64,000 nucleotides of DNA from JAQBXX01 sp947085325 (GTDB taxonomy: Bacteria > Pseudomonadota > Gammaproteobacteria > SURF-13). Positions 1-8,047 of this stretch are shown here, in pieces. A program made the position numbers and the translations under genes. The first letter of the stretch is position 1; each line of letters begins with the position of its first letter. The stretch covers positions 47,844-111,843 of the forward strand of contig CAMTVY010000005.1 of the NCBI GenBank assembly GCA_947085325.1, given 5' to 3'. Under the pieces are notes generated by a model. That model saw only the letters and a program-made list of their open reading frames with translations. It had not been told where the DNA came from and did no database searches.

Positions 1-1467
1 CTGCTCATCAGTCACGCGGCCCGAGGCAAGCACGGAGTCATAGGCATGCTTGGCGGCACACAACCGATCCCACGCCCGGTTCTTGTCATCATCGCCGATC
101 CAGGTAGAGAAATTACCGTATACCCAGCTTCCTGCAACAAGGCTGGGCAGGTGTTCCGTGGACGGCAGATGGTCGAGGCAGGTCGAGAAGGTCGTCATCT
201 CCAGCCGTGGGTGAGAGCCGAGGCGCTGATACAGGGCGCTCAGAAAGTAATAACCATTGTTGGGGTAGTATTCCCATGCGTTCTCGCCATCAAGAATAAT
301 GGATACGACGCTGTTGCTGCAATCGTAGGTGTGCGCAATGCTGTCCAGGTGTGAGACGAGGTTGCCGACGGCGTCGTCCGCATGCCATTTGGAGTAGGTG
401 AAGCCGATGAGGTCGGACAGCCCGTCGTCACGGAAGAAGGTTGCGATCTTGCCTGCACCTACCGTATACGGCCGGTACAGCCATGCCTTGTTGGCGGGTT
501 CCGTCTTGTTGTGGCGAGTGAGGCTGCTATACAGCACAGCTTCACCGCTCGCTGCCCAGCGGAAGCCGAATTCGTCCAGTGCACGCAATGCGGTATCACT
601 GACGCTGCCTTCAGAGGGCCAGCAGCCCTGCGGCGTAAAACCAAAATGGCGGTGAAAGACCTCCATGCCGTGCTGGATGTGCCAGCGCACGCGCTCTTCA
701 CCGCCGGGATAGGCGCTGGACACCGGCAGGCGTACCTCGGGCATGGCCTCGCGGGCACTGCTGAAATCCAGCAGTAGCGGCAGAATGGGGTGCGCGTAAG
801 GTGTCATGGAGAGTTCGACCTGGCCGCACTCGGCAAGCTTGCGGTAGCGTCCCAGCAATCCACTGAGCAGTTCGGCGATCACCGACAGCAGGGTCAGTCT
901 GTCATTCAAGGTGAATGAATAGCCCTTGTCGAGCAGGGCGCGTACCGTCATATTCTTGCGCCGCACCGTTTCACCCAGCCATGCCAGGTGATACCACATG
1001 AGAAGATCGGCAAAATATTGCTCACCGAGATAGTTCAAGGCCTCCGTATCGTCTTCGAGACGACCGGCGATGTCGACCAGGCGACGGTAATGCGGAAACG
1101 GATGGATGAGGTGTTCGTGGTTGATGCGCAGGCAGGATTTTATCAAGGCACTGCGCGCACCACTCTCTTCAGGCAGTTTTTCAGCGCTGAGCGCCGCCAG
1201 TAGCGGATCATTCAGCGGTATGCGCGAAGTTAAAAACTCATTGAGTCGATGCGCGTAGTCTGCAATCTGTTCCAGCAGGACAGGTGCAAAGTTGACGACC
1301 ACGCGTGCGGCGGGCGTGTCTTCGAGCAGCGTCGCCATGTCTGCGTAATCCTTGATCGCATGCAGATACGTCCATGGCAGCTGGTACTCATGTGTAAGGG
1401 AGTCGCGGTATTGCGGCTGGTGCATATGCCAGCACAGCACCACTTTGAGGCGCGGCTTATCGGGCAT
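1..1467 (-). CDS. Glycoside hydrolase family 57 protein (3' end beyond window)
   Basis: Acts on alpha-glucans, probably glycogen, in the cytoplasm. The reading frame opens with ATG at 1467 and runs off the left edge after 489 codons, so the C-terminus is missing. Visible GH57 signatures are HMHQP at residues 14-18, GCWPSEG with the expected catalytic Glu at 286, and the LDGENAWEYY motif with the expected acid/base Asp at 393. Its start overlaps the end of glgC by 11 bases, which indicates translational coupling and a joint role in glycogen turnover. Whether it is a branching enzyme, amylase or glucanotransferase cannot be decided here. The family call is firm and the activity is inferred. Confidence 0.85.
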   Translation of the reverse strand, partial: MPDKPRLKVVLCWHMHQPQYRDSLTHEYQLPWTYLHAIKDYADMATLLEDTPAARVVVNFAPVLLEQIADYAHRLNEFLTSRIPLNDPLLAALSAEKLPEESGARSALIKSCLRINHEHLIHPFPHYRRLVDIAGRLEDDTEALNYLGEQYFADLLMWYHLAWLGETVRRKNMTVRALLDKGYSFTLNDRLTLLSVIAELLSGLLGRYRKLAECGQVELSMTPYAHPILPLLLDFSSAREAMPEVRLPVSSAYPGGEERVRWHIQHGMEVFHRHFGFTPQGCWPSEGSVSDTALRALDEFGFRWAASGEAVLYSSLTRHNKTEPANKAWLYRPYTVGAGKIATFFRDDGLSDLIGFTYSKWHADDAVGNLVSHLDSIAHTYDCSNSVVSIILDGENAWEYYPNNGYYFLSALYQRLGSHPRLEMTTFSTCLDHLPSTEHLPSLVAGSWVYGNFSTWIGDDDKNRAWDRLCAAKHAYDSVLASGRVTDEQ

Positions 1468-2725
1468 GGTGTATGCGCTGGCCCAGCATTTCCGGAGTTA
1501 CCAGCACCACGCCGCCCGGCGTCACATGAAAGCGCTTGGTGTCTTCGGCATGATCGAGACCGATCACTGTGCCATTCTCTATCACACAAGCCTTGTCGAT
1601 AATGACTTTCTGCAGCGAGCAGTGACGCCCTATTTTTACATCCGGCAGGATGACGGAATCGGTGATGGTGGAATGGGGCTCGATAACCACATTGGAAAAC
1701 AACAGGGAGCGGCGCACCGTAGCGCCAGAAACGATGCAGCCTCCTGAGACGACCGAGTCCACAGCCATACCGCGCCGATCTTCTGCATCAAACACGAATT
1801 TGGCGGGTGGCAGCTGTGCCTGATAGGTCCAGATCGGCCAGTCCTCATCATACAGATTAAGCTCCGGCGTGACACCGACCAGCTCCATATTGGCCTCCCA
1901 GAAAGCGTCCACCGTGCCCACGTCGCGCCAATAGGCGCATTTCCCGGTATCGGGATCCAGGAACGGGAAGGCCACCACCTGATATTTTTTGATCGCTTCG
2001 GGAATGATGTCCTTGCCAAAATCGTGCGAGGAGTGGGTCGATCCGGCGTCCTTGATCAATTGCTCGTAGAGAAATTCGGCGTTGAATACATAGATGCCCA
2101 TCGAACATAACGCTACGTCGGTGCGGCCCGGCAGGGGTTCCGGGTTGGCGGGTTTTTCCTGGAAATCCACTACACGTGCATGCTCCTGCACACTGATGAT
2201 GCCGAAGGCGCTGGCCTGTTCCAGTGGCACTTCAATGCAGCCCACGGTCAGGTCGGCGTTGTGCAAGGCATGGAAGGCGATCATCTGGCCATAGTCCATT
2301 TTGTATACGTGATCGCCACCAAGGATAAGAATATATTTCGCCTTGTGGCCGCGAATGATGTCGAGGTTCTGGAACACGGCGTCGGCGGTGCCGGTGTACC
2401 ATGAAGTTTCAATGCGCTGTTGGGCCGGCAGCAACTCGACGAATTCGCCAAACTCTCCGCGCATGAAGCCCCAGCCACGCTGGATATGGCCGATGAGCGA
2501 ATGGGCCTTGTATTGTGTCAGTACCGAGATGCTGCGTATGCCGGAGTTGATGCAGTTGGAGAGGGGGAAGTCGATGATGCGGAACTTGCCGCCGAAGGGA
2601 ACTGCGGGCTTGGCGCGCCAGAGTGTCAGGTGCTCCAGGCGTGAACCTCGACCCCCGGCCAGAATCAAGGCCAGTGTATTGCGCATGCGGCGGCGTTCGA
2701 ATCGGCGAATATGACCTGGATGCAT
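1457..2725 (-). CDS. glgC: Glucose-1-phosphate adenylyltransferase
   Basis: Makes ADP-glucose from ATP and glucose-1-phosphate, the committed step of bacterial glycogen synthesis. The protein has 422 residues, close to the Escherichia enzyme. The N-terminus carries LALILAGGRGSRL, the nucleotide-binding loop of sugar nucleotidyltransferases, followed by AKPAVPFGGKFRIIDFPLSN. The C-terminal third (VVSGGCIVSGATVRRS, SVILPDVKIGRHC) is a left-handed beta-helix hexapeptide domain. The ATG at 2725 was chosen because AAGGAG stands 6 bases upstream; an in-frame TTG lies 18 bases further out. The GH57 gene follows and overlaps it. Confidence 0.96.
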   Translation of the reverse strand: MHPGHIRRFERRRMRNTLALILAGGRGSRLEHLTLWRAKPAVPFGGKFRIIDFPLSNCINSGIRSISVLTQYKAHSLIGHIQRGWGFMRGEFGEFVELLPAQQRIETSWYTGTADAVFQNLDIIRGHKAKYILILGGDHVYKMDYGQMIAFHALHNADLTVGCIEVPLEQASAFGIISVQEHARVVDFQEKPANPEPLPGRTDVALCSMGIYVFNAEFLYEQLIKDAGSTHSSHDFGKDIIPEAIKKYQVVAFPFLDPDTGKCAYWRDVGTVDAFWEANMELVGVTPELNLYDEDWPIWTYQAQLPPAKFVFDAEDRRGMAVDSVVSGGCIVSGATVRRSLLFSNVVIEPHSTITDSVILPDVKIGRHCSLQKVIIDKACVIENGTVIGLDHAEDTKRFHVTPGGVVLVTPEMLGQRIHHAR

Positions 2726-2940
2726 GGGTTCTCCTTGTATCAATTAAGGCAGTAGAGGTCATCCGCCGCGAGGGGCCTGTATGTCAACTGCAATCGAAAA
2801 CGCCTGTCGCTACCCAAGCCTCGTTTATATATTGAAGAGTATATTGTATGGTACAGATATACCAACAGAAAATAGCAACATTCGGGCCAGTTTTTATCCA
2901 TCCCGGCGGGTTGGGTGTTGCCCGCCGGATGAGGCGGGGG

Positions 2941-3285
2941 TTATGCCGCGCGAAACATGAAATATACCGCACCCAGCAGACACAGACCCGCCCATAGAAA
3001 ATCCAGCTTCATGGGCTGCTGCATATAGAAGATGGCGAATGGCACAAACACCGCCAGCGTAATAATTTCCTGTAACAGCTTTAACTGCGCGAGGCTTAGC
3101 TCGCTGTAACCGATGCGGTTGGCAGGGACTTGCAGCAAGTACTCGAACAGTGCGATACCCCAGCTTATCAGGGCGGCGAGATACCACGCCTTGTCGTTGA
3201 GATTTTTAAGGTGTGCGTACCACGCAAAGGTCATGAACACATTGGAAAGCACCAGCAGCAGCGTGGTTTGCAGTATGACGGACAT
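2941..3285 (-). CDS. Small DMT-family membrane protein (DUF486 type)
   Basis: A 114-residue integral membrane protein with about four hydrophobic segments, starting MSVILQTTLLLVLSNVFMTFAWYAHLK. The pattern and length match the DUF486/DMT_6 family of the drug/metabolite transporter superfamily. The substrate is unknown. It lies 18 bases downstream of proS on the same strand and could be cotranscribed. The 215 bases between it and glgC hold no supported gene. Confidence 0.8.
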   Translation of the reverse strand: MSVILQTTLLLVLSNVFMTFAWYAHLKNLNDKAWYLAALISWGIALFEYLLQVPANRIGYSELSLAQLKLLQEIITLAVFVPFAIFYMQQPMKLDFLWAGLCLLGAVYFMFRAA

Positions 3286-3303
3286 GCAGACAGAGGCCGG
3301 TTT

Positions 3304-5022
3304 TCAGCGCCCCGGCTCCGCGAGCTGCGACTGCATGAAGGCAACGATGCCTGACAGGGGCATATTTCTGCTTTCGCTGTCACGCCGTCCCTGATGCTCA
3401 ATCGTGCCTGCATCCAGGCCGCGCTCACCCAGTACCAGGCGATGTGGGATGCCGATCAGCTCCATGTCGGCAAACATCACGCCGGGACGCAACGGGCGGT
3501 CATCAAACAATACCTCTATGCCGCTGTCCTGAAGTTCCTGATAGAGCTGCTCTGCGGCTTCGCACACACGCGGTGACTTCTGCATGTTCATCGGCAATAG
3601 CGCTACCTGGTACGGCGCAATCGACAGCGGCCAGATGATGCCACGTGCGTCGTTGTTCTGTTCGATGGCGGCGGCGACGATACGAGAGACGCCAATACCG
3701 TAGCAGCCCATGGTCATTACTGTTGACTGACCGGCCTGGTCGAGCACGGCAGCGTTCAGTGCGGCGCTGTATTTGGTGCCGAGCTGGAAGATGTGACCGA
3801 CCTCAATGCCGCGCGCGATAGAAAGTGTGCCCTGGCCATCGGGGGCAGGGTCGCCCGCGACGACGTTGCGGATATCTGCGACCAGCGGCTCGGGCAGATC
3901 GCGCCCCCAGTTGACGCCGGTGTAATGGTTGCCCTCCTGATTCGCGCCGCAGACGAAATCAGCGAGCTGTGCGGCGGCACGATCGACAATCACGTCGATT
4001 TTCAAGCCCACCGGGCCGAGCGAGCCGGGTTCGCAGCTGGCGGCGGCGCGCACCTGTGCGCCGGTTGCGAAGACAACCGGGCTCGCGACCTGCTCCAGTT
4101 TGCCGGCCTTGACCATGTTGAGTTCGTGGTCGCCGCGCAGCACCAGTGCAACCACATCGGCATGGGCGCCTTGTACCAACAGTGTTTTGATGCATTGTTC
4201 GCGCGGTACTTTCAGAAACTGGCTCACGTCATCAATGCTGTGCTGGCCATGCGTGGCAACGCACTGCATCGGGTGTTGCGCAGAGCGGCGTTTCCCGCCA
4301 GATGTTACGGCCTCCGCCAGTTCCACGTTGGCGGCGTAGTCGCTGGCATCCGAAAATGCGATGGCGTCTTCGCCGGACGCGGCGAGTACGTGAAATTCCT
4401 GCGAGCCGCTGCCGCCGATGGCGCCGGTGTCGGCGTATACCGCCCGGAACTTCAGGCCGAGGCGCGTAAAGATGCGTGTGTAGGCCTGGTGCATGGCGTC
4501 GTAGGTTTCCTGCAAGGAAGCCTGGTCGAGATGGAAAGAGTAGGCGTCTTTCATCAAAAACTCGCGGGCGCGCATGATGCCGAAGCGCGGACGCGGTTCG
4601 TCGCGGAATTTGGTCTGGATCTGGTAGAACATCGCAGGCAATTGCTTGTAGCTGCGGATTTCGTTGCGAATGAGGTCGGTGATAACCTCTTCATGGGTGG
4701 GGCCGAAGCAGAAGTCACGCTGATGGCGATCCTTGATGCGCAGCATTTCGGAGCCATAAAAACCCCACCGGCCAGACTCCTGCCACAATTCGGCAGGCTG
4801 GATCGCCGGCAGCAGCACCTCCTGCGCGCCGACGCGATCCATCTCCGCACGTACGATGGCTTCCACTTTGCGCAGCACGCGCAGGCCGAGTGGCAGCCAG
4901 CTGTAGATGCCGGCAGCCAGCTTGCGGATCATGCCCGCACGCAACATCAACTGGTGGCTGATGACCTCGGCGTCGGCGGGAACTTCTTTGAGTGTGGGAA
5001 GCAGTAGTCGGGATGTGCGCAT
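3304..5022 (-). CDS. proS: Prolyl-tRNA synthetase
   Basis: Charges tRNA-Pro in the cytoplasm. At 572 residues it has the bacterial (ProS type 1) length, which includes the YbaK-like editing insertion between motifs 2 and 3. Visible class II elements are FRDEPRPRFGIMRAREFLMK (motif 2) and MGCYGIGVSR (motif 3), followed by a C-terminal anticodon-binding domain. I chose the ATG at 5022 (MRTSRLLLPTLKEVP), which matches the usual N-terminus; the longer frame to 5082 would overlap wrbA. wrbA lies 22 bases upstream. Confidence 0.96.
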   Translation of the reverse strand: MRTSRLLLPTLKEVPADAEVISHQLMLRAGMIRKLAAGIYSWLPLGLRVLRKVEAIVRAEMDRVGAQEVLLPAIQPAELWQESGRWGFYGSEMLRIKDRHQRDFCFGPTHEEVITDLIRNEIRSYKQLPAMFYQIQTKFRDEPRPRFGIMRAREFLMKDAYSFHLDQASLQETYDAMHQAYTRIFTRLGLKFRAVYADTGAIGGSGSQEFHVLAASGEDAIAFSDASDYAANVELAEAVTSGGKRRSAQHPMQCVATHGQHSIDDVSQFLKVPREQCIKTLLVQGAHADVVALVLRGDHELNMVKAGKLEQVASPVVFATGAQVRAAASCEPGSLGPVGLKIDVIVDRAAAQLADFVCGANQEGNHYTGVNWGRDLPEPLVADIRNVVAGDPAPDGQGTLSIARGIEVGHIFQLGTKYSAALNAAVLDQAGQSTVMTMGCYGIGVSRIVAAAIEQNNDARGIIWPLSIAPYQVALLPMNMQKSPRVCEAAEQLYQELQDSGIEVLFDDRPLRPGVMFADMELIGIPHRLVLGERGLDAGTIEHQGRRDSESRNMPLSGIVAFMQSQLAEPGR

Positions 5023-5044
5023 GTGTTGACGGGTCGCCGGAAAT

Positions 5045-5644
5045 TCAGGAGTTGTTATGCAGCAGCCCTGCTGTTTCCGCAAGGCGTTTGCCGAGTGCGC
5101 GGCACAGGCGCTTTTCTTCTTCGCTCAGCGCCAGGCTGCTGTCAGCGCCTGCAAGATGGCTTGCGCCGTAGGGGGTGCCGCCGGTGGTAGTGCTGGTGAG
5201 ATCAGGTTCACTGTAGGGCAGGCCCACGAGCAGCATGCCATGGTGCAGCAAGGGCAGCATCATGCTGACCAGCGTGGTTTCCTGTCCGCCGTGGAGCGAG
5301 GCGGTGGACGTAAATACCGCTGCCGGTTTGCCGATCAGGGCCCCCGATAGCCACAGTGCGCCGGTGCTGTCGAGAAAGTATTTGAGCGCAGCAGCCATGT
5401 TGCCGAAACGGGTCGGGCTGCCCAGCGCCAGGCCCGCACATTCGCGCAAGTCGTCTGTGGTGGCATAGGGTGGTCCGCTGGCCGGGATGGCATCTTCTGT
5501 CGCCTCACACACGGCGGCGACCGCAGGTACGGTGCGTATGCGGGCGGCCATGCCGGGCACCTCTTCGATGCCGCGTGCTATCTGGTGCGCCATCTGGGCA
5601 ACATTGCCGTTACGGCTGTAGTAAAGGACAAGAATATCCGGCAT
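5045..5644 (-). CDS. wrbA: NAD(P)H:quinone oxidoreductase, WrbA type
   Basis: A flavodoxin-fold FMN quinone reductase of 199 residues that reduces quinones by two electrons. The N-terminal YYSRNGNVAQMA loop binds FMN phosphate, and GSPTRFGNMAAALKYFLDSTG and STASLHGGQETTL are typical WrbA motifs. It is the first gene of a minus-strand group with proS and the DMT protein. A role in oxidative-stress protection is family knowledge and is not shown by the context. Confidence 0.92.
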   Translation of the reverse strand: MPDILVLYYSRNGNVAQMAHQIARGIEEVPGMAARIRTVPAVAAVCEATEDAIPASGPPYATTDDLRECAGLALGSPTRFGNMAAALKYFLDSTGALWLSGALIGKPAAVFTSTASLHGGQETTLVSMMLPLLHHGMLLVGLPYSEPDLTSTTTGGTPYGASHLAGADSSLALSEEEKRLCRALGKRLAETAGLLHNNS

Positions 5645-5787
5645 GGCGTGAGAGGTCGTCGGTCTGCGGTGCTCTGATGCACTATGGTAGCCGAGTTGGG
5701 GCTTGCTTGACAGTGCAGGAGACGGGTGCTAGGTTTGCGAAACCACGCGGTATCCGCCTTCCGTTCCTGATGTGCATGGATATGCCC

Positions 5788-6084
5788 ATGATTGTATCTC
5801 GCCTCCGCTACCTTGCGCCGCTCATGTTCAGCATGATGCTGGGTTGCACCAGCATTCCTACCCAGGAGATGAGCGATGCGCGCCAGGCGGTGCAGGCCGC
5901 ACGTGAGGCGAACGCGGGCCAGCTTGCGCCGGAGATTATGGAAGGTGCGGAAACGTTGCTTAACCGGGCCAAGCAGGCGCTCGATGCGGGGGCCTATAAC
6001 CAGGCGCGCGATGAAGCCGTCGCGGCACGGCGCGAAGCGATCAAGGCACGTAGCGAAGCACTGAAGGCCGCGCCCTCACCTTAA
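5788..6084 (+). CDS. Small lipoprotein with DUF4398-like helical domain
   Basis: A 98-residue secreted lipoprotein. The N-terminal hydrophobic stretch ends in the lipobox MMLGC with Cys at residue 20, so the protein should be lipidated. The rest is an Ala/Glu/Arg-rich helical hairpin (ARQAVQAAREAN, AKQALDAGAYNQARDEA) like the DUF4398 family. Several in-frame ATGs (5770, 5776, 5782, 5788) precede the signal peptide and none has a good ribosome site, so the start is uncertain. The function is unknown. Confidence 0.75.
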   Translation: MIVSRLRYLAPLMFSMMLGCTSIPTQEMSDARQAVQAAREANAGQLAPEIMEGAETLLNRAKQALDAGAYNQARDEAVAARREAIKARSEALKAAPSP

Positions 6085-6142
6085 AAGTCAGGCTTTTGGA
6101 TGCGGTATCCGGGTTAACCAGCCGCAACAGAGCTGCGCGGTG

Positions 6143-6307
6143 TCACACTTCGATCATTTCAAAATCTTCTTTGCCGGCGCCGCATTCCGGGCATTTCCAG
6201 TTCAGCGGGATATCCTCCCATTTTGTTCCGGGTGGAATGCCCTCCTGGGGCAGGCCTGCGGCCTCATCGTAGATAAAGCCGCAGATCACGCACATATATG
6301 ACTTCAT
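6143..6307 (-). CDS. Rubredoxin
   Basis: A 54-residue one-iron electron-transfer protein. Two CxxCG knuckles (CVICG at residues 6-10 and CPECG at 39-43) hold the Fe(SCys)4 centre, with the conserved IYDEAAGLPQEGIPPGT loop between them. GGAG lies 6 bases before the ATG. It is divergent from thiD, an arrangement seen in several environmental gammaproteobacteria. The partner oxidoreductase is not in the window. Confidence 0.95.
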   Translation of the reverse strand: MKSYMCVICGFIYDEAAGLPQEGIPPGTKWEDIPLNWKCPECGAGKEDFEMIEV

Positions 6308-6414
6308 TAAAACTCCTGATGGTGGGCGACAGGCCGTCGTCAGCCGGTCACGAAACGCTATTTTCGCACGTCCTTGCAGCGGATGAAACCGTCCTCACTG
6401 CGGGACACAAATGC

Positions 6415-6430
6415 TATAGTACGAACTATG
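6415..6430 (+). promoter_or_regulatory. Possible -10 box for a leaderless thiD transcript
   Basis: TATAGT at 6415-6420 ends 7 bases before the thiD ATG at 6428. A transcript starting at the usual distance would begin at or next to the start codon, and no Shine-Dalgarno sequence is visible. No good -35 box is seen, so this is tentative. Confidence 0.4.
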
Positions 6431-7237
6431 CCTAACAAGCCTGAAAATCCCCCGGTGGTGATGGTGTTCGCAGGGAGCGATCCCACCGGCGGTGCAGGGC
6501 TGCAAGCCGATATCGAAGTGTTGGCGAGCCAGGGCTGCCACGCAGCATCAGTGATTACTGCAATCACCGCACAGGACACGACAGGCATCAAGGATTGCAT
6601 GGCGGTTGATGCCACCCTGGTGATCGAGCAGGCGCGCGCTGTGCTTGAGGATATGCCGGTAGCGGCCTTCAAGATCGGCATGCTGGGTAGCCGCGCGGTG
6701 GCCGAGGCTGTACATACCATTCTCAAGGACTACCCCGGTGTGCCTGTGGTGCTTGATCCCGTGCTCGCTTCCGCAGGGGGCTATGAACTGGCCGATGCAT
6801 CGCTGCAGGCCGCCATGATTGCACTCTTGCTGCCCTTGGCCACCGTGCTCACGCCCAACAGCCTGGAGGCGCGGGCGCTGGCATCCGCTGCCGATACCCT
6901 GGACGCCTGCGCCCAGCAATTAATGGAGTATGGCAGCGAGTTTGTGCTGGTGACCGGCACGCACGAAAACACGGCTGAGGTCATCAACACCCTGTATGGC
7001 AATCATCGTAAACTGGAAACCTTTCACTGGGAACGTTTGCCGGGCAGCTATCATGGCTCCGGCTGCACGCTGGCGTCGGCCATAGCGGGCATGCTGGCGC
7101 ACGGGCTTGAACCGTTCACCGCGATACATGAGGCCCAGCAGTACACCTGGAATGCGCTCAAGCACGCGCGCCGCCTGGGTAAAGGACAGTATCTGCCCAA
7201 CCGCCTGTTTTGGGTGCAGCACGAAGACGGCGAATGA
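6428..7237 (+). CDS. thiD: Hydroxymethylpyrimidine kinase/phosphomethylpyrimidine kinase
   Basis: Phosphorylates HMP and HMP-P for thiamin synthesis. At 269 residues it has the ThiD length. AGSDPTGGAGLQADI at the N-terminus binds substrate, and GSYHGSGCTLASAIA near the end is the ribokinase-family anion-hole motif with the catalytic Cys. The start MPNKPENPP is preferred over the upstream in-frame ATG at 6374 because the family begins shortly before the AGSDP motif. Its stop overlaps thiE as ATGA. Confidence 0.95.
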   Translation: MPNKPENPPVVMVFAGSDPTGGAGLQADIEVLASQGCHAASVITAITAQDTTGIKDCMAVDATLVIEQARAVLEDMPVAAFKIGMLGSRAVAEAVHTILKDYPGVPVVLDPVLASAGGYELADASLQAAMIALLLPLATVLTPNSLEARALASAADTLDACAQQLMEYGSEFVLVTGTHENTAEVINTLYGNHRKLETFHWERLPGSYHGSGCTLASAIAGMLAHGLEPFTAIHEAQQYTWNALKHARRLGKGQYLPNRLFWVQHEDGE

Positions 7238-7899
7238 CCGGCCTTGCCTCCCTGGCAGGTACGGAAAGGCTGCGCTTGCGCGGTCTGTACGGGATTACCG
7301 GCGCTGATGCGCTGGGTGTTGAGAGGCTGGTGCAGAGGGTGACGCAGGCCCTGGAGGGCGGCGCTGCACTGATACAATATCGCGATAAGGGCACGGATAC
7401 AGTACGCCGATTGTCCGAGGCCTGCGCCCTGCGCGAGGTCTGTCGCAGTTATCAGGTACCCTTCATCATCAATGATGATGTGGCGCTGGCGCGTGCAGCG
7501 GAGGCGGACGGCGTGCATTTGGGGTGTGACGATGCCGCTATGGACGAGGCACGGCAGCAGTTGGGCCGTAGCGCCATTATCGGCGTGTCGTGTTACAACT
7601 CATTGATGCGGGCATGCGCGGCAGAGGCTGGCGGGGCAGACTATGTTGCGTTTGGGCGCTTTTTTCCGTCCCACACCAAACCGCAGGCCGTCACGGCCAG
7701 TTTGGAGTTGCTGTGCGCGGCGCGTGCCGAGCTGCGCATCCCGATTGTTGCCATCGGCGGCATCACACCGGACAACGGTGCGCAACTGATCGCGGCAGGG
7801 GCCGACATGCTCGCCGTGGTGGAGGGCGTGTTTGGCGCGGACGATGTTCGCGGCGCGGCACGCTGCTACACACAATTATTTGAACAGCAGGAACAATAA
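7234..7899 (+). CDS. thiE: Thiamine-phosphate synthase
   Basis: Joins HMP-PP and thiazole phosphate to thiamin phosphate. The protein has 221 residues with a TIM-barrel pattern: LYGITGADALG, ALIQYRDKG, FIINDDVALA, ADGVHLG, GVSCYNS, YVAFGRFFPSHTK and IVAIGGITPDN are the usual substrate loops. The ATG at 7234 overlaps the thiD stop as ATGA, which fixes the start and shows coupling. No TPP riboswitch is recognisable upstream of thiD. Confidence 0.95.
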   Translation: MTGLASLAGTERLRLRGLYGITGADALGVERLVQRVTQALEGGAALIQYRDKGTDTVRRLSEACALREVCRSYQVPFIINDDVALARAAEADGVHLGCDDAAMDEARQQLGRSAIIGVSCYNSLMRACAAEAGGADYVAFGRFFPSHTKPQAVTASLELLCAARAELRIPIVAIGGITPDNGAQLIAAGADMLAVVEGVFGADDVRGAARCYTQLFEQQEQ

Positions 7900-7908
7900 T
7901 CATGAGGA

Positions 7909-8041
7909 CACTTATAAAAATGATGGATTTTGATTCAAGACAAGGCGCAGCGCAGGCGAGCAGCGCAGCATACACGTCAGTATGTGAGCAGCGGAGACAA
8001 GCTGCAACGCAGTATTGGAGCAAAAGACGCATTTTTAGAGG
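7909..8041 (+). repeat. MITE-like intergenic inverted-repeat element 1
   Basis: The 148 bases between thiE and hemL are bounded by imperfect inverted ends: ACTTATAAAAATG...TTTTG on the left and CAAAAGACGCATTTTTAGAG on the right. The interior is repetitive (GGCGCAGCGCAGGCGAGCAGCGCAGC) with a near-palindrome CATACACGTCAGTATGTG at its centre. The layout resembles the element upstream of yajQ. It carries no reading frame of its own. The right end abuts the hemL ribosome site GAGGTG. Confidence 0.55.
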
Positions 8042-8047
8042 TGCCCG

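Noticed and set aside
3793..5007. 404-residue open frame antisense to proS
   Set aside because: It is a high-GC shadow of the proS coding frame with no domain features.
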